Part shown: piece by piece, positions 36,001 to 44,366 of the stretch | Layout of the letters: each line of letters starts with the position of its first letter | How positions within the stretch are numbered: the first letter of the stretch is position 1 | Source: Saccharothrix tamanrassetensis | GTDB lineage: Bacteria > Actinomycetota > Actinomycetes > Mycobacteriales > Pseudonocardiaceae | Assembly (NCBI RefSeq): GCF_014203665.1 | Contig: NZ_JACHJN010000007.1 | Location: 61,964-125,963, forward strand | Direction: 5' to 3' | Length of the DNA stretch: 64,000 nucleotides | Program-made: the position numbers and the translations under genes | Notes under the pieces: model-generated | Seen by the model: the letters and a program-made list of their open reading frames with translations, nothing else | Told to the model about the DNA's origin: nothing | Databases searched by the model: none

Positions 36001-37471
36001 CCCGCACCGCCAGCACGACGGCGGCGTGGCCCGCCGAGGCCAGCGCGGTGGCGTAGGCCAACCGGTCGGACTCGGGCGTGCCGTAGGTGAACAGCTCCTC
36101 GAACTGGTCGACCACGATCACCGGTCGGGTGGTCGCGTCGCCGATCGAACGGGCGCACAGCTCTCCGAACCGGGTGGGCGTCTCGCGGATCACCCGGTCC
36201 CACTCCGGCGCGGCCGCGGTGGACCTCGCGGCCATCGCCGTCGCCAGGCCGCGGATCGGCTCCGGTCCGGGCGTCAGCACGATCTGCGGCCACTCCCGCT
36301 CCGACGCCTCGCCGGCCAGCGCGGGCAGCAGGCCGGCCCGCAGCACGGACGACTTGCCCGATCCGGACGCGCCGACCACCACCACCGGCTCACCGCCGTC
36401 GAGCTGTTCGGCCAGCCGCACCAGCAGGTCCGTCACCACGTGGTCCCGGCCGTGGAACTGCGCGGCGTCGGACCGCTCGAAACCGCTCAGACCGGGGTAC
36501 GGGCAGACCGGCGGCTGCCCCAGCTTGCGGGTCGCGGGCCGGCGCGCGCCGGACGCCCGGACGATGGCCTTGACCAGCCGGCCCTGGTCGCGTTCCTTCG
36601 ACGGCCCCGGCAGCGTCGGGTTCGCCGACCGCCCCGTCTCGCCGGAGTACGCGGCGGCCTCGGCGGCGGCGATCATCGCCGTGCTGGACTCGAACCGGCG
36701 GTTGGGCTCCTTCGCCAGCGCGCGCAGCACCACGGCGTCCAGCGCGGGCGTGATGGTCGGCACGAACACCGACGGCGCGGGCGGCGGCTGCAGCAGGTGC
36801 GCGGCGACCTTCGCCGCCATGTCGTCCGCCTGGTAGGGCAGCCGCCCGGTCAGGCACTCGAACAGCACGCAGGCCAGCGAGTACTGGTCGGCGCGCCCGT
36901 CCACCTCGGCGCGCGACAGCCGTTCCGGCGCCATGTAGTCCCACGACCCGATCAGGTCGCCGGACTGCGTCAGCACGGTCGCGTCCGACGAGGTCTCCCG
37001 CGCGATGCCGAAGTCCGCCAGGTACGCCTTCCCGGCCCCGTCGATCAGGATGTTCGACGGCTTGACGTCCCGGTGCACCAGGCCGCCCTCGTGCGCGGCG
37101 TCCAGCGCCCGCGCCACCTGGCGCAGGACGGCGATCGCCCGGTCCTGGTCGACCGCGCCCTGCCCGAGCAGCCGGCGCAGGTCGACCCCGTCGACCAGCA
37201 TCATGTCCAGGAACAGCTGGCCGTCGATCTCCCCGAAGTCGTGCACCGGGACGATGTTGGGGTGGCTCAGCGCAGCGGCCAGCCGCGACTCCCGCTGGAA
37301 GCGGGCCCGGAACTCCGGGTCGGCGACCGAGGCGGGCAGCTTCTTCAGCGCCACCACCCGGTCGTTGACCGTGTCGTGCGCGCGGTACACCACCCCCATG
37401 CCGCCCTGGCCGAGCATCCCCAGGATGCGATAAGGCCCGAATTCCGGCGAGTCGTCCCGCAGTTCCGCCAT
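33023..37471 (-). CDS. Ser/Thr kinase - STAND ATPase - 14xWD40 fusion protein
   Basis: The 1482-residue protein has an active-looking N-terminal kinase (GQGGMG loop at 21-26, Lys in ALKKLP at 43-44, HRDVKPSN at 133-140, DFG at 153-155). A STAND-type ATPase (nSTAND1-like) follows, with Walker A GASGSGKSS at 367-375 and Walker B VIVVDQFEEL near 460. Next come a helical region and one hydrophobic segment near 780-800. The rest is about 14 WD40 repeats, two seven-bladed propellers (SPDGRTxAxA...VRLWD). STAND proteins act as ligand-triggered switches, so WD40 binding may gate kinase output. ATG at 37471 follows a GGGGGC stretch. If the hydrophobic segment spans the membrane, kinase and propellers lie on opposite sides. 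Confidence 0.92.
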   Translation of the reverse strand: MAELRDDSPEFGPYRILGMLGQGGMGVVYRAHDTVNDRVVALKKLPASVADPEFRARFQRESRLAAALSHPNIVPVHDFGEIDGQLFLDMMLVDGVDLRRLLGQGAVDQDRAIAVLRQVARALDAAHEGGLVHRDVKPSNILIDGAGKAYLADFGIARETSSDATVLTQSGDLIGSWDYMAPERLSRAEVDGRADQYSLACVLFECLTGRLPYQADDMAAKVAAHLLQPPPAPSVFVPTITPALDAVVLRALAKEPNRRFESSTAMIAAAEAAAYSGETGRSANPTLPGPSKERDQGRLVKAIVRASGARRPATRKLGQPPVCPYPGLSGFERSDAAQFHGRDHVVTDLLVRLAEQLDGGEPVVVVGASGSGKSSVLRAGLLPALAGEASEREWPQIVLTPGPEPIRGLATAMAARSTAAAPEWDRVIRETPTRFGELCARSIGDATTRPVIVVDQFEELFTYGTPESDRLAYATALASAGHAAVVLAVRADLVDRCIELAPLRPALNAPVLLGPMDATELRQAIVTPARDAGLEVEPGLPERLIADLGVRGEIGYDPGALPRLAHALRETWNHREGDVLTLAAYRRVGGIDGAVSRTAEEIHDRLDPAGRQLLRTTLLRMVTVFDDGTAVRRRVDPRELPAPAIVDYLITARLVTVDGTGARLSHEALLTAWPRLRGWIDEDRAGLIQHRRFTDAVRVWAESGQHADDLYRGVRLAALTSWLDTARDRVRLQPVEQEFLVRSNAAEQAGQVAARKRTRRLRALVAALSVLLLVASGAVVVATQSQRKANAERDRADSSRQLGLSRQLAAEAAQAGGVDPRRAALTALGGWQAGDTVEARSALLAVQSDSYRGRMTGHEGPISSVAVSGDGKVAATGGNDGTLRLWDVPNRRQLAVLDDSGGWYRTVSMSVDGKLLAVANPTKQNVTVWDVEERKLVKRLPGVAIDTAMAGDGRTLAALTDKGVVIWDVEKWTELSVFQASPSIMMAYHPGSGLLATTAEQNVEVHRVSDGALVATLTGHTANVSAMAFSPDGRTMASASMDYTVRVWDTAQWTQRHVLSSSEGGFSSVAFSADGSTLVGSGIGTTVFAWDPASGVNVARLATRSVTTFGVALAGDGHTLLGVNSAGEVTVWSLLRSSLGNRANAMIAVAFQPGGDLLASVDGDGTLHLWDSAKSDLVKRIPAHRGTVFDVAFHPDGDELVTAGEDGTLVVWKADGTELRRFSRPGTVFTAVRYSPDGELIAVAGRAPIASEEDRDELLLLKASDLSASPLRRPTRAEERNEEPGQTEHNYPNGIAFSPDGRTLAVTLSGGKVGLWNLVDPGAEWTILPGHQGIAIDAEFSPDGAMLATAGSDRVVRRWRVRDGHQLDPLTGSDSTVRRVAFSPDGRTIAAAGQDTAVRLWDSASGRPLARLDRHEDQLNDVAFDSTGGRVASAGAEGVARLWDLDPAHGSKVLCGLLDRDTLADEWGALGPDRGAPPTCPN

Positions 37472-37914
37472 CAACGCCCCCTGTTTCGCGGTCGCACCAC
37501 CCTACTGAGACAGCGAAACGGGGTCTCCGGGTTCCGTGCGGACCGCTGGAATCGGGGGTGATCGTGCCGGACCGCCGAAATCGGGGTGATCGTGCCGGAA
37601 GCCGCCGAAGCCCTCAGGTCGACCCCGGTCACCTCCGCGCCGACCCGCGCCGGCGGGACGACGTGCACCGCGGGTCCAGTCCCCTGGTGCCGGTCGTGAC
37701 TTCCAGCAGCGGCGACGTGGCGACCGGCCCAACGGCCTCGGCCTCGCGGCGCGCGCTTCGGTCGTCGGGGGGAGGCGTCCATTTCACCCATCCGAACAGC
37801 CGCAGCCGGTGCCGCCGATTCGTTGACTCCCGGTCGGGCCGTGTTTATAAAGGTCCGGACCATGGGTGTAAGCCGCGACGCCCCAAGCTCCGTGTTCCGA
37901 AGGGTGTCCTCGGC
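37472..37914. other. Divergent intergenic region with a direct repeat
   Basis: These 443 bases lie between the giant kinase and a secreted protein. ATCGGGGGTGATCGTGCCGGA (one G fewer in copy two) recurs at 37551-37571 and 37580-37599. An AT-rich TTTATAAAG patch near 37845-37855 could be part of the secreted-protein promoter. No gene was found. Confidence 0.5.
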
Positions 37915-39585
37915 ATGAGAAAACGTCTGTCGGCTCTGGTGGTGGCGTGTGCGGTCGTCCTGCCCACCGCACCGGCCCAGGCCACCGCACCGGCCGAGGC
38001 CACCGCGGCGAACGTGACCGCCGCGTTCAGCCAGGACTCGGTGTGGAGCACCGGATATGGCGGCAAGTACGTGCTCACCAACGCCGGAGACGCGGACAGC
38101 GCGGGCTGGGTCGTGGAGTTCGACCTCCCGGCCGGTTCCACCGTCTCCAACTCGTGGAACTCCGTGCTGACCCGCAGCGGGCAGCACTACCGGTTCGCCA
38201 ACGCGGGCTTCAACGGCAGGATCCGCCCTGGCGGCACCGCGAGCTTCGGCTTCAACGTCACCGGCCTCGGGTTGCCCACCGGCTGCACCGTCAACGGTGT
38301 GGCGTGTGGCGGCGGCGGCCCGGCTCCCGACACGCAGGCCCCCACCGCTCCCGGCGGCCCGCGGGCGACCGGCGTGACGGCCGGCTCGGTGTCGTTGGCG
38401 TGGAACGCTTCCACGGACGACACCGGTGTCACCGACTACCAGGTGCTGTCCGGTTCCACGGTGGTCGCGACCTCCACCTCGACCTCCGCCACCGTCACCG
38501 GACTGCTGCCGGCCACCGCCTACACGTTCAGCGTCCGCGCCCGTGACGCGGCGGGCAACACGTCCACCGCGAGCGCTCCGGTCAGCGCGACCACCAGCCC
38601 GTCCGGCGGCGGCTCCACTGTGGACGTGTCGACCGCCGCGCAGCTCCAGGCGGCGCTGGCGAACGCGACACCGGGCCAGACGATCCGCCTGGCGGCGGGG
38701 GTGTACCGGGGTTCGTTCGCCACCACCAGGCCCGGCACCGCGGCCGGCCCGATCACGCTGACCGGTCCCGCCGACGCCGTGCTGGTCAACGACGGTCCGT
38801 CCGGCACCGGCCCGAGCTGCCCGACGCCGACGGCGGGCTGGGATCCGGGGTACGGGCTGTGGCTGCACGGCGCGCCCCACTGGAACCTGAGCGGGTTCAC
38901 CGTGCGTGAGTCCAAGAAGGGCATCGTCGCCGACAACTCCCACCACACGGTGATCTCGCGGGTGTCCGTGCACCACGTGGACGAGGAGGGCGTGCACTTC
39001 CGGCGTTCATCGGCCGACAGCGTGCTGCGCGACTCGACGATCACCGACACCGGGCTGGTGCAGGCCGGCTACGGCGAAGGCGTCTACATCGGCTCAGCCA
39101 ACTCGAACTGGGCGTGCCACGGCAACTCCGGCGGTGTGGACCGCAGCGACCGGGTGCAGGTGGTGGGCAACCGGATCGGTCCGAACATCGCGGCGGAGCC
39201 GATCGACGTCAAGGAGGGCACCTTCAACGGGGTGATCCGGGGCAACACGTTCAACGGCACGGGCATCTCCGGTCAGAACTCGGCGGACTCGTGGATCGAC
39301 GTGAAGGGCGTCAGCTACACCATCGAGGGCAACACGGGGACGTTCGCGTCGCCCGGTACGTTCGCCAACGGCTACGAGACCCACAACCCGGTGACCACGC
39401 CGTCGTTCGCCAACGGCTGCGGCAACGTGTGGCGCGACAACCGTTCCGATCTCGGCGGCGTGGGCCAGTACGCCATCAGGATCACCTCCACTTCCAAGTG
39501 CTCGGGTCTGCCCAACGTCGTGTACGCGTCGAACACCGTGACGCGGGCGGTCAACGGGCTGACCAACATCCCGGTCACACCGTGA
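37915..39585 (+). CDS. Secreted CBM2 - fibronectin III - right-handed beta-helix protein
   Basis: The 556-residue exported protein has a Sec signal peptide (ending AQA, about residue 24). A cellulose-binding type domain comes next (family 2-like, VTAAFSQDSVWSTGYGGKY to CTVNGVAC, with two Cys), then a fibronectin III module (TAPGGPRATGVTAGSVSLAW, about 150-230). The C-terminal parallel beta-helix has repeats such as NSHHTVISRVSVHHV and RGNTFNGTG, typical of pectate-lyase-like or polysaccharide-lyase folds. It probably binds and cuts plant cell-wall polysaccharide; the exact activity is not determinable. A 12-bp hairpin follows. Confidence 0.85.
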   Translation: MRKRLSALVVACAVVLPTAPAQATAPAEATAANVTAAFSQDSVWSTGYGGKYVLTNAGDADSAGWVVEFDLPAGSTVSNSWNSVLTRSGQHYRFANAGFNGRIRPGGTASFGFNVTGLGLPTGCTVNGVACGGGGPAPDTQAPTAPGGPRATGVTAGSVSLAWNASTDDTGVTDYQVLSGSTVVATSTSTSATVTGLLPATAYTFSVRARDAAGNTSTASAPVSATTSPSGGGSTVDVSTAAQLQAALANATPGQTIRLAAGVYRGSFATTRPGTAAGPITLTGPADAVLVNDGPSGTGPSCPTPTAGWDPGYGLWLHGAPHWNLSGFTVRESKKGIVADNSHHTVISRVSVHHVDEEGVHFRRSSADSVLRDSTITDTGLVQAGYGEGVYIGSANSNWACHGNSGGVDRSDRVQVVGNRIGPNIAAEPIDVKEGTFNGVIRGNTFNGTGISGQNSADSWIDVKGVSYTIEGNTGTFASPGTFANGYETHNPVTTPSFANGCGNVWRDNRSDLGGVGQYAIRITSTSKCSGLPNVVYASNTVTRAVNGLTNIPVTP

Positions 39586-39589
39586 CACC

Positions 39590-39617
39590 GTGGGCCGGCC
39601 GACCTCGGCCGGCCCAC
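39590..39617 (+). terminator. Strong terminator after the secreted beta-helix gene
   Basis: GTGGGCCGGCCG and CGGCCGGCCCAC form a 12-bp perfect stem with loop ACCT, four bases after the stop. Confidence 0.85.
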
Positions 39618-39888
39618 GCCCCTTCGGGGATCAGCGTGCCGTCGCGGACCGCGCGTACCCGCCAGTGGGCACGTTGGTGCCCCGTAGGAGGCCCGAAGCC
39701 GTCCTGTCAAGCGCTGAAGCCGTGCTCGACCGAACAGCGGGCGACCGGGCGGTGACCGACGTCGTTGCGCCGGTTGGCGCAGTCGACCCACCTGCGTTCT
39801 GGTTAGAACGGCGTGGCGGCGGGTATGTGGCCGGATGAGGGGCCGTCTTGTGCGAGGCAGGCTCGGGCCGGGTGGAGGCGGGTGCTGG

Positions 39889-40611
39889 ATGGAGTCCGAA
39901 TTGCCGCTGGCTGACGAACTGGCGGCGGTGTTCGTCCGGGTTTCCGGACTGCTGTTGTCGACCGAGACGGTGAACACCGCGTTGACGCAGATCACCGCGT
40001 TGGCGAAGGAGACCTTCCCCGGCACGGTCGGAGCCGGCATCACGTTGCTGGACCCGGACGGCAACCGGGTCACCGCGGCGGCGACCGATGCCGTGGTCGA
40101 GCGGGCCGACCACCTCCAGTACGAGTTGGGCCAGGGGCCGTGCCTGGCGGCGTGGGAAGAGCGCACCGTGGTGCGGATCGACGACCTGGACCGCGACGGC
40201 CGCTGGCCGGACTGGGTCCAGGCCATGACGGGGGTCGGTCTGCGTTCGGCGCTCAGCGCGCCCATGGTCGTCGGTGAGGAGGCGATGGGTGCGATGAAGG
40301 TGTACTCACCCGAGGCCGGTGTCTACGGCGAGCGGGAGGAGCACTTGTTGACGATGTTCGCGAGTCAGGCAGGCATCTTGCTGGCCAACATGCGCACCAG
40401 GGAGGACGCGCGGCGAGTCAGCGACGACCTCCGGGAGGCGATGCGCGGGCGGGACGTGATCACGTTGGCGAAAGGTGTCATCATGGCCCGCGACGGCGCG
40501 GACGAGCGGACCGCGTTCCTGACGCTGGCCGACACGGCGCGACAACGCCGCGAGACGCTGCGCCAAGCGTCCGAGCACCTCGTGCAGTCGACGATCCGCC
40601 GGCCCCGCTGA
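39889..40611 (+). CDS. GAF-ANTAR RNA-binding regulator
   Basis: The 240-residue cytosolic protein has a GAF sensor domain (about residues 15-165, including YELGQGPCLAAW) and a C-terminal ANTAR domain (LREAMRGRDVITLAKGVIM, about 180-235). ANTAR domains bind RNA stem-loops and prevent transcription termination, so the protein probably links a small-molecule or redox signal to antitermination. The ATG at 39889 is preceded by GGTGGAGGCGGG. It ends five bases before the SpoIIE-type phosphatase gene and is likely in one operon with it. Confidence 0.88.
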   Translation: MESELPLADELAAVFVRVSGLLLSTETVNTALTQITALAKETFPGTVGAGITLLDPDGNRVTAAATDAVVERADHLQYELGQGPCLAAWEERTVVRIDDLDRDGRWPDWVQAMTGVGLRSALSAPMVVGEEAMGAMKVYSPEAGVYGEREEHLLTMFASQAGILLANMRTREDARRVSDDLREAMRGRDVITLAKGVIMARDGADERTAFLTLADTARQRRETLRQASEHLVQSTIRRPR

Positions 40612-40616
40612 CGACC

Positions 40617-42098
40617 ATGACGACCGAACACGCCGACAGGCAGCAGCACAGCATCACCACCGCGCTCCGGCACGCCCAGCTCACCATCGACGAGCTCTGG
40701 ATCCGCTACTTCGCCCTGGGCGGCGAGGTCGGGTTGATCGACATCGACGCCTACGTGCACGGGATCAGCGGACTGCCCCCGCTCCAGCGCGACATCCTCG
40801 CCCACGCGGTCAACGAGCGCCTGGACGAGTTGACCCCGCCCCACCGCGCGGACTACAGCCGCCCGGCGCGCACGACCAAGCCCCGGAGCAGGCCGCTGTC
40901 CGCACTGGTGGCGTTGCTCGAAGGAGCGGAGCTGGCCCCGCCCGACCGGCTGCCCGCCGTGCTCGACGCCGCTGCCCGAGCCCTGGCCGTGCGGATCACC
41001 ATGTACCTGATCGACTACGGCACGCGTCAGCTGCACCCCTGGCCTGCCCACGGCGACGGCGTGCACCACGGCGAAGCACTGGGGTTGGACACCACGCCGG
41101 CCGGACATGCGTTCCGGCAGGGGGAGATCGTGCCGACGCGGGAGGACGGCCACCCCCGGCTGTGGGTGCCGCTGCTGGACGGTGTGGAGCGGTTGGGCGT
41201 GTTGGACGTCGAGGTCGATACCGCAGCCGCCCTGGACGACCCCGAGCTGCACGCCCAATGCCGCTGGCTGTCCATCCTGTCGGGACACCTGGTCCCCCAG
41301 CTCACCCGGTACGGGGATGCCGTGGACGTCCTGCGTCAACCATCGCCGCGGACCGTGAGCGGTGAGGTGATCTGGTCGTTGCTGCCGCCGCTGACCGCGG
41401 GCGTGGACAACTTCGTGGTGAGCGGCGCGATCCACCCCAGCTACGACGTCAACGGCGACGCCTTCGACTACGCCCTCTCCGAGACCACCGCCACGCTGAT
41501 CGTCCTGGAGGCCGCGGGTCGCGACCTGCGCAGCGCCCTGATCGCCGCGACGGCGCTCGCCGCCCACCGCCGAGCCCGCCGCACAGGGCACGGCCTGCGC
41601 GAACAGGCCCGTGCCATCGACGCGGCGATCAGCCGCCAGTTCGGCGACGGCGCGTTCGCCACCGCGGTCCTCGCCGAGATCGACCTGGCCACCGGGCGGC
41701 TGCGGTACCTCAACGCCGGCCACCCCCGGCCACTGGTCATGCGCGAAGGCGGCGTCGTCGAGCCGCTGACCGCCGGCCGGATCCCACCGCTCGGCCTGGG
41801 CGTCGCCGCACCGGACATCGCCGAGGAGGTGCTGCGACCCGCGGACTGGCTCGTCCTCCACACCGACGGCATCACCGGAGCCCGCGACGCCCACGGCGAG
41901 CCGTTCGGGGACACCGGACTGGCCGACTTCCTGCGACGCGAAGCGGACGAGGGCAACCCCCCGCCCGAATCCGCCCGGCGGCTCATCCGGACCGTGCTCG
42001 CCCACCAGGGCGGCACCCTGCGGGACGATGCCACCGTCGTGCTGGCCCGTTGGACCGATCCCGGCAAGCTGCTGCCCGGACGACCCGACGGACGCTGA
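40617..42098 (+). CDS. GAF-like and SpoIIE/RsbU-type PP2C phosphatase
   Basis: The 493-residue protein has an N-terminal helical part, a GAF-like middle domain (about 100-235) and a C-terminal PPM phosphatase of the SpoIIE/RsbU class: DVNGDAFDYALS near 280, LNAGHPRPLVM near 365, LVLHTDGITGARD near 415 and GGTLRDDATVVLA near the end. Such phosphatases dephosphorylate STAS anti-anti-sigma factors, for which there are two candidates at 43767 and 46672. No membrane segment, so the signal is cytosolic, possibly through the GAF-like domain. Confidence 0.88.
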   Translation: MTTEHADRQQHSITTALRHAQLTIDELWIRYFALGGEVGLIDIDAYVHGISGLPPLQRDILAHAVNERLDELTPPHRADYSRPARTTKPRSRPLSALVALLEGAELAPPDRLPAVLDAAARALAVRITMYLIDYGTRQLHPWPAHGDGVHHGEALGLDTTPAGHAFRQGEIVPTREDGHPRLWVPLLDGVERLGVLDVEVDTAAALDDPELHAQCRWLSILSGHLVPQLTRYGDAVDVLRQPSPRTVSGEVIWSLLPPLTAGVDNFVVSGAIHPSYDVNGDAFDYALSETTATLIVLEAAGRDLRSALIAATALAAHRRARRTGHGLREQARAIDAAISRQFGDGAFATAVLAEIDLATGRLRYLNAGHPRPLVMREGGVVEPLTAGRIPPLGLGVAAPDIAEEVLRPADWLVLHTDGITGARDAHGEPFGDTGLADFLRREADEGNPPPESARRLIRTVLAHQGGTLRDDATVVLARWTDPGKLLPGRPDGR

Positions 42099-42141
42099 GG
42101 CGGTACACCCGAGCCGACCCGCAGCCCGGTCCGCTGCGCCG

Positions 42142-42170
42142 ACCCGGTGCGCCGGCCCGTGTCACCGGGT
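42142..42170. terminator. Possible bidirectional terminator
   Basis: ACCCGGTG and CACCGGGT form an 8-bp stem with a 13-base loop, between the convergent phosphatase and MEDS-kinase genes. Confidence 0.4.
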
Positions 42171-42220
42171 TCGGCCGACGTCCGCGTGCGCCGGTACGAC
42201 CGGCATACCGGGTGTGGTGC

Positions 42221-43180
42221 TCAACCGCGGTCGGGGTCGCCCATGGTGAGGCGGATGGTGAAGCCGTCCTCGTCGCGGGCGAAGGCGACGTGGTGGCACA
42301 GCTGGTGGGCCAACCACAGCCCGAACCCGCCGGTGGACCGGTTCGGCGCGGGCAGCAGCCCGGCGAACGGGTCGCCGGGCCCCGTGCCCCGGTCGTGGAC
42401 GGTGACGACCAGCCGTTCGGTGTCCGACCAGAGCCGCACCCGGACCGGTGGGCTGCCGTGGCGATTGGCGTTGGTCACGACCTCGGTCACCGACAGCAGC
42501 ATGTCGTCGACCTCTTCGGACGTGAGCCCGCTCCGGTTGGCGTCCAGCACGGCCTGTCGGGCGGCGATCGGCGTCGGATCGATCAAGTCGACCAGCGGTG
42601 GCGTGAGCTGGATCGGGTAGTCGGTCAGCGGCCGCGACACGGACAGGAACGACGGCGGTTCGACGTAGTGGTCGTTGGTCAGGTGGCGGCCGTCGGCGGT
42701 GACCACGAACGGGTGGGTCGACGCGACGTCGTCCAGGACGTGCCGCGGGGTGACCCGGACGTCGTAGCCGCACATGCTGCGCAGCGGGAACTCGTCGTAG
42801 ATGTGGTTGACCGCGGCCTCGTAGCGCGCCCACCAGTCCCAGGTGGCGCCCAGGGCCGAGCGGGGCACCTCGCCGAAGATGCGGATCCGCCGCGCGCCGC
42901 CGGCCACGAGACCGGCCATCAGCTCCCGGTAGGACTTGATCGCGGCGGCGGGCCGGGCGTACACGTCGTCGGCGACGAGGAACGCGATGTCGGCGGCCTT
43001 CGGCAGCGCGGCGCGCACCAGCTCGGTCTTGTCCCGGTCCAGCGAGACCACGACCGTCTCACCGGCGTCCAGCCCCGCGTCGACGAAGGGGACGACGATG
43101 GCCAGCAGGTCGTCATAGGAGCGGTAGCAGGCGGCCGCGTGGTCGTAACCACGTGTGCCTGCTCTCGCACTTGTCGTCAT
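42221..43180 (-). CDS. MEDS domain - HATPase anti-sigma-type protein
   Basis: The 319-residue protein has an N-terminal MEDS sensor domain (YDHAAACYRSYDDLL, VVSLDRDKTELVRAAL, residues 12-165) and a C-terminal RsbW-like ATPase (SVTEVVTNANRHG N-box near 240, VHDRGTG G1 box, GGFGLWLAHQL). It lacks a histidine phosphoacceptor domain, so it is more like an anti-sigma kinase than a two-component sensor. It would phosphorylate a STAS partner. ATG at 43180 is chosen over GTG at 43198. A divergent 586-base region separates it from the STAS gene. Confidence 0.85.
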   Translation of the reverse strand: MTTSARAGTRGYDHAAACYRSYDDLLAIVVPFVDAGLDAGETVVVSLDRDKTELVRAALPKAADIAFLVADDVYARPAAAIKSYRELMAGLVAGGARRIRIFGEVPRSALGATWDWWARYEAAVNHIYDEFPLRSMCGYDVRVTPRHVLDDVASTHPFVVTADGRHLTNDHYVEPPSFLSVSRPLTDYPIQLTPPLVDLIDPTPIAARQAVLDANRSGLTSEEVDDMLLSVTEVVTNANRHGSPPVRVRLWSDTERLVVTVHDRGTGPGDPFAGLLPAPNRSTGGFGLWLAHQLCHHVAFARDEDGFTIRLTMGDPDRG

Positions 43181-43766
43181 GCTGCCCACTCTGTGCACTT
43201 GCCGGGCCGGCGTCGCGGAAGCGACGATCGGACAGCGACGTCTGTACTGACGGCCCCCGCAGAAGGAGCTTCAGTGTAACCGAGCGCAGGCGGGGTCCAG
43301 TACCGCGGAAACATCGAGGTCGACCGACGCCACACCAGCACCACTCCTCTCCGCACCCACACCCCCGACTCGTTCCGGGATCCGGTGGTGGGCCGCGCGG
43401 CGTCGAGGCCTCCGGACACGACGCCACCCACGATCTACCCAATCGAGACAGCGGTGAACCGCGGAGAAGCTGTCCACAGTAGAGGCGTTCATTCCGCGAT
43501 GGCGGCGTGGTCGTATTCGACGGTGTCGCAGGCGGATAGTCCGTTTCCGACACAGGAGCGAAAAGGTCCGATTGCCCGACCGGGCGTTCACAGGATGCTC
43601 GTGCGAGGCTGTCCGTTGTGCGGATCGGTATCTGCACGCGGTTGTGGTTCCACTACCAACGTCGTACCGTTGGGATGTCCAGCCGCCACACCACGCAGTG
43701 CGGAGCGACGAATCGGGTTGAGCAGTAGCTCGGTTGTTGGTTCTCGTACCAACCGAGGAGAGCCTC
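43181..43766. other. Long noncoding region between anti-sigma-type and STAS genes
   Basis: This 586-base divergent region has several AT-richer stretches and no credible gene. GTTGGT-tctcgt-ACCAAC forms a 6-bp hairpin at 43737-43754, directly before the ribosome site GAGGAG of the STAS gene. Both promoters and possible RNA-level control should lie here. Confidence 0.5.
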
Positions 43767-44198
43767 ATGGGCGACACCTGCACCGAAACCTCACCTGCGA
43801 CCACCATCAGAGTCGACCTCCACGACGGCACAGCCGTGGTCCGGGTGACCGGCGAGATCGACATGGCCTGCGAGAAGCCGGTCCGCGCGGCCATCTTCGA
43901 ACAGCTGCACCAACGGCCCGCCGGCCTCGTCGTGGACCTCACCGGGATCGACTTCTTCGGGTCGACCGGTATCCAACTGCTGGTGGAGGCCATCGCGCAC
44001 GCACAGCGCCTCGGTGTGGCGCTGGCCGTGGCGACCGACCGGCGCGCCGTCCTGCGCCCCCTGGAGATCACCCACATGAGTCAGGCGGTGGTGATCTACC
44101 CCACCGTGCAGGCCGGGCTCGACGCACTGCGGGCAGACGGTGTGCGGGCAGACGGTGTGCGGGCGGCCAGGCACCGGTCGTCCGCCGGAGTGGCGTGA
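43767..44198 (+). CDS. STAS-domain anti-anti-sigma factor
   Basis: The 143-residue protein is a single STAS domain (VRVTGEIDMACEKPVRAAIF, then VVDLTGIDFFGSTGIQLLVEA), with the phosphorylatable Ser in FFGSTGI near residue 72. Such proteins bind RsbW-type anti-sigma kinases when unphosphorylated and free a sigma factor. The C-terminus carries an exact in-frame duplication, RADGV-RADGV, from a 15-base repeat near 44130-44160. It diverges from the MEDS-HATPase gene, a natural kinase partner. Confidence 0.88.
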   Translation: MGDTCTETSPATTIRVDLHDGTAVVRVTGEIDMACEKPVRAAIFEQLHQRPAGLVVDLTGIDFFGSTGIQLLVEAIAHAQRLGVALAVATDRRAVLRPLEITHMSQAVVIYPTVQAGLDALRADGVRADGVRAARHRSSAGVA

Positions 44199-44366
44199 CC
44201 CCGGCTCCGCCTCCGGTCCGTGACCTACTGGTCCCGGACTTCCGATTCGGCTAGCCGACGTTCCGGGTGTCGGGCAGGGTTCTTCCCGACGCGCGATGCT
44301 GTGCGCCATCACCGGCGGCGGAACAAGACAGGGGGCTGGGTGCCCTCGACACGACGAAGGGCGTTC

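Noticed and set aside
32354..37561. Plus-strand open frame of about 1735 codons opposite the kinase-STAND-WD40 gene
   Set aside because: It is rich in Arg/Gly/His/Val without any domain, and mirrors the wobble-GC pattern of the real gene on the other strand.
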